From Sebastes aleutianus (Eukaryota > Chordata > Actinopteri > Perciformes > Sebastidae), in assembly GCA_916700875.1 (NCBI GenBank), contig CAKAKS010000067.1, positions 11,187,591 to 11,251,590 of the forward strand: a stretch of 64,000 bases of DNA, read 5' to 3'. Positions 13,798-24,800 of this stretch are shown piece by piece. Position 1 is the stretch's first letter. Each line of letters opens with the position of its first letter. Under the pieces are notes generated by a model. It was not told where the DNA came from and did not search any database. It worked only from the letters and a program-made list of their open reading frames with translations. The translations under genes were made by a program, and so were the position numbers.

Positions 13798-16700
13798 TAG
13801 AAATAAAAAAGCATGATGCAGTTATTTTTTTCTTAATGTAATGCAGAGCTTTTCAGTTGTCAAGAATACACATTGGATTGATTTAAATAACTTTAATGTA
13901 CTTGAAGTGTGCACTGCGCAGTATCAGGACGGATCAGGACTCAATATCGGCAGATACACAATTGGGGATCGGGGGCCAAAAGGCTTGATCGGGACATCCG
14001 TACCAGAATCAATACTGTATTTTAAATCAATCAGGGCAAACACATTCAATGTGAGTCAACACCAGTTGGAAAATTAATCAATTCATGTATTTAAAAAATT
14101 ATTAACATTACATTTATCAGTATCAAGAAAAATGGCATACAGTGATAATGTTTTTTGCCATAATCGAGCAGCCCTATGACCAAGTTCAAACTACATTTAA
14201 AAGGTCAATCATTAAAATTTTCATCACAAAATTAACTTAAAGCTGTATCTGCAGGGGTGACTGTGAAAATGTACTCTCTGTTTAACACAAACAGCAACCT
14301 ACTGCAAGACTCAGAAGTAATCAAACGTTGTTCAAATAATGTTGAAATCTAAGTGGCTGAAAAAAAAAGCCTGCAAAGTGTATTGGACAGTGTCTCCACC
14401 TCTAAATACAAGTACACTTTCTGTCTATTTTGCAAATTCAGGTTTATATAGCAGATGTTCATCTGTAGCGATAACAGAGTCGCCAAAAGTCATCCTTCCT
14501 CCTCCCGTCGTCTGCGGCACTGAACCACATGCCAACACCGAGGGAATGAGAGCATCAGCACAATGAGAGTCAGTGCTGCTTTATCCAGTCCAGCTGGCTC
14601 CGGCCAGCAACATGAGGAAGACGAGGCCATCAAACAAGCCTTTGTTTAAAGAAGCAGGTATCAGTCACACAGCTCAGTTACACGAGACCCCTACACGGAA
14701 AGCCCCCTGTCCCCGTCTATATGATCTACCTGGCTTGATCACATGAGGATTAGCTGCTCTGCTCTAACAGCCATAGTATGTGAAGACAGATTGCTACTAG
14801 TGCTCCACACCAACACCAAAGTACTGGTCCTTTAAAACGTATATCCAAGTAACAGTTTTGGCTAGATATGAAACCCATTTCAACACTTTAATACTGTAAG
14901 ACACAATGGGAAATGGCAGATGAATAATCAAGCGGAATCATGTCAAAAAAGGAAATACCTGTTGTGTAACGAAGCGTGGTGATCTTTAAAGGCAAACAAG
15001 GAGATAACAGTATGTGATGTTATGCAACTGAACTCGAACATGCAGAGACCTAAACGTAGTTAGGTGGTCTATTAGGAACACCCACCTCAAACTAATGCAA
15101 CAGCCCTGTAATAAATCACTCCTACATGAAGGTTATGAAGTTGTAACTGTTTCAAAGGTTTTGATTAAACTTTATGATAATTTTGTAAGCGGTGGTTTGC
15201 GGCGCTGTTGAACTGTACTGTTTCATACTGAGAAGTGTTTCTAATATTTAGCGTACCCTCACTATTTTGCTGCACGATTATGGCCAAAATGCTAATCACG
15301 ATTATTTTGATCAATATTCATATCACGATTAGTCATTGATTTTAGCAACATTTTTATTGCATTTTCACATTAAAATAAACAGAGCACTGTTTTCACTTCC
15401 ATGCTGTGCTGCACAATGTTGAAAAAAACTGACATTGCAATATTTGTTTCTGCTATATATATTGCAATATGAAAAAATACAGGAATATTCACCCTTTGTT
15501 AGCTACATTTTAAAGAAATGTTTCCGTCTGGTGCACTTCAAGAGCAAAATTAGCAACAATAAGAGCTAGATAAACAATTTTATGCTCTTAATTGAATCAT
15601 AAACACATTGGTTGTATAGATAATATCCATCCCCAAAAGTGAAGCCAAAACATCTCGATCACCGGCTGGTGGCTAGCTGTTAGTTTAGGAAGCGCTTGAT
15701 TTGATATGCAGCAAAGTTTTCTATGACGGAACGTGCATTTTAAACGTCAATATCGCAGGCGGTCATGTTCATTTAATTGTGGGAAGCCAAATTTGTGGGA
15801 AGCCAAAATTTTGATCGCGATTAATAGTCGATCAATTGCGCTGCCCTACCCTCACTGATTTAAATGGAGCAGATAAAATCACTGAAACCTGAAAATGATA
15901 ACCTTCATGGATGTAATTACTGCAGGTCTGTTGAATTAGAGAGCATTAGTTTTCGAGGTGAACTAAGTAACTGGTAACCAAGTGTACACTGGAATAATAA
16001 TATTGGCTTCTTGGCTTGCTGTGATGTAAAGAACAATCAAATGGTATTAAAAAGTAAAGAGGAATTGTATTTAATGTAGAGTGGTGGTGTTAATAGACAA
16101 GACTCTTGGTTTCAGGTATGCTCATAAATGAGATAACAGCATGTCTTTGTTATGCAACTGAACTCAAACAGGCAAGAGCACTACACTCAGTTGCAAGTAT
16201 ATTAGGTACACCTAGCTAAACCTAATGCAGTATAACACACAAAATGTTCAGTTATTGATTAAACTGTTTCAGAGAGGTGTTGATTCAACTTTATGGTCAT
16301 TTTGGAGGCTGTAGTTTATGGTGTTGTTGAGTTGTATTGTGTTATAGGCTGAAAAGTGTAATGCCACAGAGGCTAATATTTACTCTACATTGATATAAAC
16401 ATTTCTAAAACTGTTTTAACAAAGACTGAATATTATATCCTTCATGAAGGTAGGATTTATTGCAGGGCTGGTGAATTAGCTCCAGCTAGGTGTACTTAAT
16501 AAACTAGCAACCAAATATTTATCAAAGTAACATTATTGGCTACATATCAAAAAGATTTTTGCAAAGAGATAAGTATTGTGTAAAACAGAGGGATGACGAT
16601 GGTAATAAACAGGCCTCTTTAACTGTGGTCCACTCAATGGTATGAGTTGTGCAGCTGAGCGTAAACGCACAAGAGAACTACCGGTATATCATAATGTCGG

Positions 16701-17955
16701 CTTGATGCACTGCAACAAGCAAATTCAACATATTTATTCATCTACAATAACAGCATATGGAGTGAAAACAATTCATTTTAGCTTATCCCACTGCTTTGAA
16801 GGACACTATCGCAGTGTCCCAAAACCATACATACTGTGTACAGTATGTACTACAATAATCCCTTCAGTATGTTTTGCAACTAGTATACAATCAACATACA
16901 GAGAATTACACAATACTTGCACCACTGGACGGCAATCAAACTGCAACTTAAAAATGCAACTACCAAAAGGAGCTGCAACAATTAATCAATTAGTTGTCAA
17001 CTATTAAATTGATCGCCAACTATTTTGATGATCGGTTAATGGGTTTGAGTGTTGTCGTTTTTTTTAAAGTCAAAATTGTCTGATTCCAGCTTCTTAAATT
17101 TAATATTTTCTGATTTCTTTACTCCTATATGACAGTAAACTGAATATCATTGAGTTGAGGACGAAACAAGACATTTGAAGGCATCGTCTTGGGCTTTGGG
17201 AAACACTGATCAACATCGACTACACATAAAGACAGCAAAATATTTAATCTGTTTTAATTGTTCCACCTGTGATCTGCTTTCCTTCTATACCCTACCGTGT
17301 GCAATAATAGTGAACATCAGAAATCACACTCAAAATCTTTTTTTTTTATTTACTATGAATACCAAGTAAGTATAATTCATTTTGTCCCCTTTCCTTGAGC
17401 ATATTCTAGTATGAAACTGGGAAAAATCCCCTCATCTCAGTGTTCATTTCTGAAATGAATCAAAACTACAAGCACACAATGGTACTATAGTTTTTTTACT
17501 AATCTAGATCTTAAGCAATGCTTCAATGAACAACTGTAATGGGAGCCTGTTAATGTCTTCATCTGTTCTTTCCAGGTGACTTACAAGTAATATAATTATT
17601 GTGTCTGATTATGGTGGTACAAACAGGTCATAAATAGTGCTCCACAGACAGACTAAGGAAATGCTTTGTCCCCCGAGCCATCAAACTGTACAACACCTCT
17701 CTAGGGGTGCATAATAATGCACTGTACTCAGTTTTAACAGTCACTTTTTTTAATAGTCGTGTATCACTGCTGTTACCCTGCACTATATTCACTTTTAACA
17801 GTTTTCTTCATCTCCTTGTATTTTTATATCTGGTATATTTTTTTGTATTTTGTACTTTGCACTACTAACTTTTTTATTGCCTTTTTACTAACATGTTTTG
17901 CACTATGAAAATGTGATGCTGGAAGCTTGAATTTCCCTTGGGATCAATAAAGTTA

Positions 17956-17998
<43 letters not shown>

Positions 17999-18737
17999 AA
18001 TGTATTAAGGAAAGGCGTGGGATCCAAAAATCAACCTACTAACTGTCTTTATAACATTGTAAGTGTTTTAAGTTGACTGAACCTGTAGCCCCTCCATAAA
18101 CTGTTGCTTTAACTGAAACTAATGCTCCTAGTCTTTAAAGTGCTCCTGGAGCCACACTACCTCGCTGCTACCTGCACAGTTGCTGAAATGAATCAAAACT
18201 ACAAGCACACAATGATACTTTAGTTTTTTTTGCTAATCTAGATCTTAAGCAATGCTTCAATGAACAACTGTAATGGGAGCCTGTTCTTGTCTTCATTTGT
18301 TCTTTCAAGGTGACTTAGAAGTAATATAATTATTGTGTCTTATTATGGTGGAACAATCAAATCATAAATGTATTAAAATAAAACTACTAACTGTTTTTAT
18401 AACATGCATTGTGAGTGTTTAAGTTGACTGAACCTGTAGCCTCTCCATGAACTGTTGCTTTAACTGAAATCAATGCTCTCTAGTCTTTAAAGTGCTCATG
18501 CAGCCTCACCACCTCGCTGCTACCTGCACGGTTGCTGAAATGAATCATAACTACATAGCTGTTACCCTGCACTATATTCACTTTTAACAGTTTTCTTCAT
18601 TTCCTTGTATTTTTATACCTGATTTATTTTTTTGTACTTTGCACTACTAACTTTTGTACTGCCTTTTTACTCACATGTTTTGCACTATGGAACTGTGATG
18701 CTGGAAACTTGAATTTCCTTCGGGATTAATAAAGTTA

Positions 18738-18768
<31 letters not shown>

Positions 18769-19599
18769 CATCAGTCTCACTCCACTTTAGTTTTTTTCTT
18801 TAATCTAGATCTTAAGCAATGCTTCAGTGAACCACTGTAATGGGAGCCTGCTCTTGTCTTCATTTGTTCTTTCCAGGTGACTTACAAGTAATATAATTAT
18901 TGTGTGTGATTCTGGTGGTACAAACAAATCATAAATGTATTAAAATAAAACTACTGTTTTTATAACATGCATTGTGAGTGTTTAAGTTGACTGAACCTGT
19001 AGCCTCTCTATAAACTGTTGCTTTAACTGAAATCAATGCTCTGTAGTCTTTAAAGTGCTGCTGCAGCCTCACCACCTCGCTGCTACCTGCACAGTTGTTA
19101 TTATTATGATGCACTGTGTTGACTCATTAATTAAAACTCCCGCAGATTGAACTCACGTTATGTAAACAGGTCTGGTTTAGAGCTGACGCAGCTTAGCCTG
19201 ACAACGTTTAACGTTACAGTCAGTTCAGTCAGAGTAAAGGACAGTAGAGAGACAGCTCAGTAGAAACAATAGCAACACCACTGTCGTTACCATGTTAACG
19301 TGTGAGTGCTACGTGTAATAGCGGTTATAAACAGAACGAGAACGTCTATTTGAAATACAAACACCAACGGTTGTTTTCGCTAGCCAGCTAATGCTAGCAG
19401 CCGTTAGCCATCAACTGGCGTTAACTGCCGCCGGTTAACGGCTCCTCACGAGGATGCTGCCGGTAACAAACACCCGGTAACAGCTCGTTAACACGCACGT
19501 GTTGTTTATGTGCCGTCCTTCTGCTCGCCCGGGCGGTAATGTGTAAGAACTGAGTGATGGTACCTGGATCCGTTTCTTGTGCCTCCTGCGCTCCGCCAT
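4036..19599 (-). CDS. sec62: SEC62, preprotein translocation factor
   Basis: Nine coding exons, minus strand: 19564-19599, 13211-13319, 10760-10865, 7654-7915, 7284-7319, 6494-6589, 6102-6162, 5848-5967, 4036-4598. They total 1389 nt, giving 462 aa with all splice phases closing. Start MAERRRHKKRIQ. The N-terminal cytosolic domain (to about 100) includes VDYFIASKAVDCL. A Lys-Glu tract spans residues 108-138. Two membrane segments lie near 229-248 and 256-287, separated by the short WPAEMRVG loop, followed by GGRHHFWFLPNLTADVGF. The C-terminal tail is cytosolic and very acidic, and it carries a conserved LC3-interacting motif, FEMI, at 409-412. SEC62 works with SEC61/SEC63 in post-translational import of short precursors into the ER, and the LIR motif makes it an ER-phagy receptor. 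Human SEC62 is 399 aa; the extra length comes from the KE and Glu tracts. Exon 7284-7319 may be alternative. Confidence 0.97.
4675..4998 (+). mobile_element. TTAA-flanked MITE copy (family 1), diverged
   Basis: It begins with TTAAAGGGACAGTGTGTAGG, followed by the family block reading ...GCATCTAGT...GGTTGC, and later GTTTGGTTTGTCCGTTCTGGG. It lies just outside the last coding exon of sec62, in intron 8. The right terminus is not clear. Related copies are at 24520, 29831, 36478, 39471 and 40668. Confidence 0.7.
6735..7050. repeat. Interspersed repeat with partial copy near 45.75 kb
   Basis: The block contains GAGAATTAGATGAGAAGATTG and AAATATGAAGCTGTAACA, and ends with a motif inverted relative to its start (CTTGCC...AGGCAAGAAAGTGAATGA). 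A diverged copy with AGAATTAGTT...AATATGAAGCTACAGCAAAC lies at about 45725-45860. It sits in sec62 intron 5. Confidence 0.55.
7753..7845 (-). repeat. Coding (KE)15 tract in sec62
   Basis: Residues 108-138 of SEC62 are 31 alternating Lys and Glu. At DNA level this is an imperfect GARAAR hexamer array (GAG/GAA mixed with AAG/AAA), so it is not a pure microsatellite. Lengthening in hexamers would keep the frame. It lies in the charged cytosolic segment before the first membrane helix. Confidence 0.9.
8068..8097. repeat. (AT)n microsatellite
   Basis: About 15 AT units in sec62 intron 3, preceded by two direct copies of TTCCATGTAAAGATATATAA at 8019-8060. Confidence 0.9.
8224..8700 (+). repeat. 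Left arm of a long inverted repeat
   Basis: This roughly 480-bp arm matches the reverse complement of 10090-10570, from AAGAGGTTGTAGCAGGAG at the outer end to AATTTGACCTCA at the inner end. Shared internal marks are TCAAGATATGTAAATGAAAA and GGGGTCCCTAAACAGTCT. A third, single copy is at 55440-55800. The arms enclose about 1.4 kb in sec62 intron 3; at 8725-8840 that interior includes a block with CTTGCCCAAGGACACTTCAA, typical of another fish repeat. Confidence 0.85.
10090..10570 (-). repeat. Right arm of the long inverted repeat
   Basis: Reverse-complement partner of 8224-8700. It carries TTTAGGGACCCCAGTATGCA, GGAGACTCATGGGTACCCAT and ATATCTTGAGGTCAGAGGTC, the same order as the single copy at 55440-55800. 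Identity is moderate with small gaps, so the pair is old or was inserted as two separate elements. Confidence 0.85.
11614..12614. mobile_element. DNA transposon remnant with 14-bp TIRs
   Basis: The left end reads CAGTGTTTCCCCCTA and the right end is the complement of CAGTGTTTCCCCTA, about 1001 bp apart. This style of terminus is typical of hAT-type non-autonomous elements. I could not see a clean 8-bp target duplication, and no transposase frame is present. It contains an (AAT)n run near 11955. It lies in sec62 intron 2. Confidence 0.6.
12824..13024 (+). mobile_element. tRNA-derived SINE with target-site duplication
   Basis: The 5' part is tRNA-like: A box TTAGCTCAGTCGGTAGAG and B box GGTTCGAATCC, spaced as in a pol III promoter. 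A unique body and a long A-rich tail follow. The 16-bp direct repeat AAAAATATCAATGTGA flanks it at 12808-12823 and 13025-13040. It lies in sec62 intron 2, opposite to the gene's direction. It is not a working tRNA gene: the 3' acceptor half is replaced by the SINE body. Confidence 0.92.
13320..15270. other. sec62 intron 1, proximal part, no gene
   Basis: No exon is seen on either strand. There is a 27-nt A run at 13771-13797. The rest is unique-looking AT-rich intron. Reading frames here are short and match no family I know. Confidence 0.6.
15272..15850. mobile_element. Short inverted-repeat DNA element
   Basis: It starts GCTGCACGATTATGGCCAAA with repeated ATCACGATTA, and ends GATCGCGATTAATAGTCGAT...GCGCTGCCCTA. 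A related but diverged sequence (GGGCTGCACGATTTTG) is at 29270-29580. Ends are roughly inverted and there is no coding capacity. Confidence 0.55.
16972..17216 (-). mobile_element. Short DNA element, second copy at 53438-53765
   Basis: Read in reverse, it matches 53438-53765: shared blocks are the CCCAAGAC...TTTGAA...GTCTTGTTT region, GTTTACTGTCAT, and AGAAGCTGGAAT. The ends read GAGCTGCAACAATTAATCAA. A decayed third copy is near 850-1050. Confidence 0.7.
17635..17998 (+). mobile_element. L2-like LINE 3' end with (ATCT)n tail
   Basis: It includes a decayed C-terminal reverse-transcriptase peptide (AIKLYNTSL) and the 3' motif GGGATCAATAAAGTTA, then an ATCT array at 17957-17997. The uninterrupted site is seen in tandem unit 2 (TCATAAATGTATTA), which suggests a 4-bp AAAT target duplication. 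Confidence 0.8.
18557..18772 (+). mobile_element. Second L2-like LINE 3' end
   Basis: Shorter than the copy at 17635 but nearly identical over the shared part, from GCTGTTACCCTGCACTATAT to the ATCT tail. CTACA occurs on both sides and may be a target duplication. Its position in the tandem unit differs from that of the first copy, so this is a separate insertion. Confidence 0.8.
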
Positions 19600-19680
19600 G
19601 ATCCTCCAACTCAGCTCCTCCGGCGTGCGCGAGGCTGCGGACGCGTACACTCTGAAGTATCGCGAGATTAACCGATTAAA
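19600..19680 (-). promoter_or_regulatory. sec62 core promoter region
   Basis: GC- and CpG-rich DNA lies directly upstream of the sec62 ATG (19597-19599). On the minus strand TCTCGCGA is at 19660-19667, 60-70 bp upstream of the ATG. It matches eight of ten bases of the TCTCGCGAGA element found in TATA-less housekeeping promoters. No TATA box is seen. The CpG-rich stretch continues into intron 1 (about 19380-19560). Confidence 0.5.
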
Positions 19681-19806
19681 AAACGGTAATTTCATTCACA
19701 AGTGTTATGAACAATCTCACTGTGGTTGCTCTGATGTTGGAGCATCATCTTTATGCATATCTTTTACCTTTGAATTTCATTTAGTGATACAATACATATT
19801 TATATA

Positions 19807-20231
19807 TTTTTTAATTTACTAATTTACACTGTGGTTATATATTGTATGTTTGATGCATATATTTGTACATATTTCTTATTTATTTATATTTATCTACATA
19901 TATTGTGTTATATATTGTAGCATTATGTACATAATTTACATGTTTCATACTCCTTTATTTCTATTTCTTTATGCTTTATATAAGAGCGACTGTAAAGTCC
20001 CAATTTCCCCCCAGGATCAATAAAGTGTTTCTAATTCTGATTCTATGTCATAGTAATTCATGACAGTGAAACAGCTAAATGGAACTCAACCATCATTATT
20101 TTTATGATTTACACCTGTGCTTTTTCCTACTGTGACATTTCAAAATGTCTTCTGTGAAAAAGACTTATGGAGGATCATATACTGATTGCAGCCCTTCAGG
20201 TACATCATTCCTTTATGTCTAACACGTGTAT
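19807..20231 (+). repeat. Left arm of inverted duplication (partner 22092-22521)
   Basis: About 425 bp match the reverse complement of 22092-22521 at roughly 90 percent by eye. Shared blocks include TCATGACAGTGAAACAGCTA, CACCTGTGCTTTTTCCTACT and GGTACATCATTCCTTTATGT. It lies just upstream of the sec62 promoter. The partner lies in the last intron of samd7. An L2-like tail (GGATCAATAAAGTGTTTCTA) is inside the duplicated segment. Confidence 0.9.
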
Positions 20232-20260
20232 ATGTATATGTATATGCATATATATTTATT

Positions 20261-20841
20261 AGTAGTGATGGCAAGTAACTAAGTACGTTAAACCAGGTTA
20301 GGCCTACTTGTACATATTTGAGGGACATATTGTGGATTGATACATTTAGTTACCTTGTAGATTAAAATTAATAAACAAAATGTAATCAACAAACAATTTA
20401 TGCCAAGTATTATAGTATAAGATAAAAATAAGCCTTTATTTATTTATCTATCTATTTATTTATTTATCTATTTTTCAATTTTTTAATTTATTTATTCATT
20501 TATTTATTTATTTATTTAATTTAGAATTAACTTAGATCATCATGGGGAAATTCACAAGCTACCCTTCAGTATATTTAGTAAAAAAAATAAGCCCCACCAT
20601 TACCAGCTGCAACATTAAAGTAATAATGCATCAATAATTATTACATTATTTTGAAATCAGTCATTCTGCATAATGAGTACTTTCACTTTTGGTACTTTAA
20701 TTATATTTTTGATGGTAATACTTTTGTACATTTACATAAGTAAGATTTTGAATGCAGGACTTCTAGCATATAACAGAGTATTTCTACACTGTATTGTTAC
20801 TTTTACTTAAATAGATAATCTGAGTACTTCTTCCACCACTG
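20261..20841. repeat. Interspersed element ending CCACCACTG
   Basis: It begins AGTAGTGATGGCAAGTAACT and ends GAGTACTTCTTCCACCACTG; the ends are approximately inverted. Internal T-rich blocks (TATTTATTTATCTATC) and ATAAGTAAGATTTTGAATGC are seen. Partial relatives are at 36277-36650, about 39100-39889 and about 55990-56157. This copy lacks the TTAA-MITE that interrupts the two middle ones, so it shows the empty site. Confidence 0.7.
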
Positions 20842-21832
20842 ATTATTAGGACACCCTTATCTCTCCCCTTAGTCTCCACATAAACAAGTTAATCGATCTT
20901 CAATTCGTATAAATTGCCGTCACACATTTAATGCATGATCTCTTTCGGAATATTCAAGACTAGCCTTTTTCTTATTTGAAATCAAATTACTCTTACTTTT
21001 AAGCTTTAATATTTATCTTTAAAATGATGGATTAATGTCATAACACTTAGTTTGTTATTGTTTTTGTTGACTGTTTGTCTTGTTTTCTTTTCTTTTATGT
21101 TTCTAGTCTGTTTTTTTGCTTTGGAAATGTAGATGCTCAGATTTCCTTTTTTACGCTCTGAAGACTTCTGGTCCATGATGGCTTATAGAGCTACAGGTAA
21201 TAGGTTATCAGGACTTTATATATTATTTTTTCTCAAAATATGTGGTTCTTGATGTTCACTTATTTATTCCTTACCATACCAGTACTGGTTTTCTATGTAG
21301 AAAAACACTTTATTTACAACCCAACAAACGCAAAAAGGTATCAAACATCCAAAAATCTCACTTACATATGTCATTATTCGATTATAAAACCATTCCCATA
21401 TTATGTCTATGGTCCATATGATGACCTACTGAAAAAATGACAATTAGCAGCTCAAAAATGAAAATAAGTTTAAAGCTACAATCAGACATTTAGAGGCCTG
21501 TAATGAAAAAGAAGAAAAGAAAAATAATAATGGACCTTCTTATCGTTTCATAACTCACACATCAGTCTCACTCCACTGTTGTTAAAAAATATATGCACAT
21601 GTACAGTATATGTAAAATACAAATGTTTAGCAGACACCTGGGCCTAATGTGAACCTGTGCATTAAATGGCCAGGTAGCAAATAGTAAAAAAAAGAAAGAA
21701 AAGTATATTCAATCCAGTTAATCATTATGTAAACAAATCCACCACTGTGGCAGTTCAGGAAGAGCCATGCTGTACTGGAGGTGCTCTGCTGGGTCCGGTT
21801 AGTTTCACATCTGTCCACATTATCAGTTCTGA
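20842..21832. other. Intergenic DNA and samd7 3' UTR
   Basis: No coding exon. On the minus strand AATAAA signals (TTTATT on plus) occur near 21258 and 21308, downstream of the samd7 stop at 21833, so the samd7 3' UTR probably ends there. The remainder is AT-rich and without recognisable structure. Confidence 0.45.
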
Positions 21833-24800
21833 TCAGGCTGTCTCACTGCTGGCAGATGGAGGGGAATTGTTTTCTGTCTCATGCAGGTGCTCTGTGGATT
21901 TGAGGACATCAGGGTCTCTTGGACTCGCCATCATCTCCTCACTGTTGCAGTTCACAGGGGAGCCGATCTCTGATGAGCGGTCGGCGTGTTTCTCAGGGGT
22001 GGCCTGTTGGGTTGAGGTGGAGAGCGGCAGGTTCATCATGTACAACACGTTGCCCAGACGCCTGGATACCTGCAGAGGAATAAAGAGAGTTGACACACGT
22101 ATTAGACATAAAGGAATGATGTACCTACAGGTCTGCAATCAGTATAATGATCCTCCATAGGTCATTTTCACAGAAGACATTTTGAAATGTCACAGTAGGA
22201 AAAAGCACAGGTGTAAATAATAAAAATAATCATGGCTGAGTTCCATTTAGCTGTTTCACTGTCATGAATTACTATGACATAAAATCTGAATTAGAAACAC
22301 TTCCTGGGAAGAAATTGGGATTTTCCAGTCGCTCTTATATAAAGCATAAAGAAATAGAAATAAAGGAGTATGTAACATGTAAATTATGTACATAATGCTA
22401 CAATATATAACACAATATATGTAGATAAATATAAATAAATAAGAAAAATAAGAAATGTGTACAAATATGTGCATCAAACATACAATATATAACCACAGTG
22501 TAAATAAGTAAATAAAAAAATTCTGAGAAGTGGGAACTATTAAGCGTGTTAAATATAAATGCAAGAATAGCATAAATAAGAATTAGATAATAATTAGTAG
22601 TAATAATTAGAGAATAAGAATAGAGCAGAGCCATCGATACAATTATTAGTAGCACCTGTGTTTTTCCTACTATGACAAGTCAAAATAAGGTAAAATCTCT
22701 TATATTTGTACAATATTTACATAATATTCTCATTTTGATTCTCCATATTTTTACTATTGCTACTTCTGTTTACTCTGCATATAGTGTACCACATATATTA
22801 CATGTTTAAGTTGTTTTTGTGCAGGTTTTTCTTACCAAAATCAAATTGATCTAATGATAGATGATGTCACATGTTGTACAGATTGTAAAGCCCTCTGATG
22901 CAAGTTTGGGGTTTCAGATTTTTGGCTCAATAAATTAAATTAATTATAGACTCAAAAACAGAAAAAACAAAAGCGATGAAAAGCTTTATATAAGTTACAT
23001 TTTATTGAAAAGTTATTGTGTAGAGTTGCACAGGCATTCCTAAGATTTACTTTAAAGTAGCACACATCCCGTCTTTATAGGGATCAAGTTTTGATATTTC
23101 TTTCTTTTGTGACTCAGAGTGTGAGTCATAGTCGGTGTTTCCTACCTGTGAGCGGATCTTAAGAGCTGGTCCCAGTTTGAGCCCCAGTGTGTCCAGTAGA
23201 TGCTCCTCTGACAGGAGCGGCAGCGTCTCCCCGTCGATCATGTGGTCCTTGAACGTCTGCAGAGTGAAATCACACAAAAACGTCAGCACAACAAAAACAC
23301 AACAGAAAGAATAAAGACAGAAAAGTGTAGAAACCAACCTGAGCATATTCTGAACATGTAGGTATACTGTTGATAAAGTTGTAGACATCATTCACTGTCC
23401 ACTTCCTTATGTCTTCAGACACCTCATCACCATTAAGAAAGAGATTGGGTGGACCTGAAAAAAATAATGACATACATATTTGTTGGTGCTGTAATATTAA
23501 TTTGCTAAAATAATATATTGTAATCTATGTTTAGAAACTCACCAGGTGGAAGGAAACCATTTCCAGGGACTGGGAACATGTAAGGCATGCCAGTGAGCGC
23601 TCCACCAGCGGAGGGATACATGAACTTCTCCTGGAAAGCTGAACATTGGCTGGATATGTCTTTATCATTTGCACCGCTGTTGGCCACATCTGATCCATCT
23701 TGACTGTTCACACAGGCTTTACGCAGGCCTGGCTCTCCATCTTTGTAGTTCTTCCTGTTTCCTGCGGCGAGCTCAGAGTCTATTTTTGCTTGATGATGCG
23801 TCTTGCTGGTGGGACACTCCTCTCCCATGTCCCCCTTTGCCTCCACCTCTTTCTCCTCCCCTGACGTGGCCCCCGGGCTCTGCTCCACACTTTTATCTTC
23901 AGTTTGGCCCTTCAGGTTGGACACGTGGCTCTCTGCGTTCTTGTGAGCGTTCGGCCTCCTGCCAGCCCTGCGTCCCCTCTCTCTGTGCAGCGTGCTCATT
24001 GGTGGGTAAGGACTGGCCGACATGAGGATGTTGTTTGAGTGCAACTCATCCAGGGTGGGACGGTGGACGAAGACATCGTGGCCGTCTGGCATGCGTTGAC
24101 GACCTCTGAACGCCATGTGGTTGGAAGGGTACGACATGTGATTGTCCATTCCCATAAGTCCCTTCTGGTGGGCATTCTCCAGCTCCTTCTGGTGCAGGAT
24201 TGCATTCATCTCCATCCTGAATAAGACCACACACCAATATTAGACATATTTATGCAACAATGACGGTGGAGCCACATTTTCACACTCTGTTATTAAAGTA
24301 AGGTCTGACAATGCATGAAATGTGATGTGGACCTGTGTGTAGATGGAATATTTCTGTGAGTGGCTGATGATTTTCTGCACACACTACCTGGCTATATTTT
24401 GTTTGTGAATGAACTCCTGTCGCCGGGCAACTGTTTCCATGGGCTCCGAGGGTAAGAAGCCGTAGCCACCTGAGAAAAACAAAAAAGACAGACGAGCTGT
24501 TAATGCTCATTCACATTCCTTAAAGGTACAGTGTGTAGGATTTGGTGGCATCTAGTGGTGTGGTTGCAGATTGCAACCAACTGAGTTGGGTTGTGGGTCC
24601 AACAAACACAAGACTTTCAACTTGGAGACTCGTGTTTGAGACCGGTGTTTTGTTATGTAAGTTACGTTAATGACGGTTGTCACGTGACCGTTTCCTGCAC
24701 TGACGTAACGTTGTTTTCCATACATGTTTAACTTGTTTTAAGCCCAACCACAAGTCAGTGTTTGGTTTGTCCGTTCTGGGCTACTGTAGAAACATGGCGG

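Larger units (their letters stand above)
17451..19096. repeat. Tandem triplication, about 350-bp unit
   Basis: Three head-to-tail units start TGAAATGAATCA at 17451, 18184 and 18536. Each contains GATCTTAAGCAATGCTTCA, TTGACTGAACCTGTAGCC and CCTCGCTGCTACCTGCAC. Units 1 and 3 each carry an L2-like LINE tail at different positions; without these inserts the units are about 368, 352 and 330 bp. The array lies in sec62 intron 1, ending some 470 bp from exon 1. Confidence 0.9.

Noticed and set aside
21747..22160. 137-aa plus-strand frame
   Set aside because: Antisense of the last samd7 coding exon, whose frame is conserved and spliced in phase.
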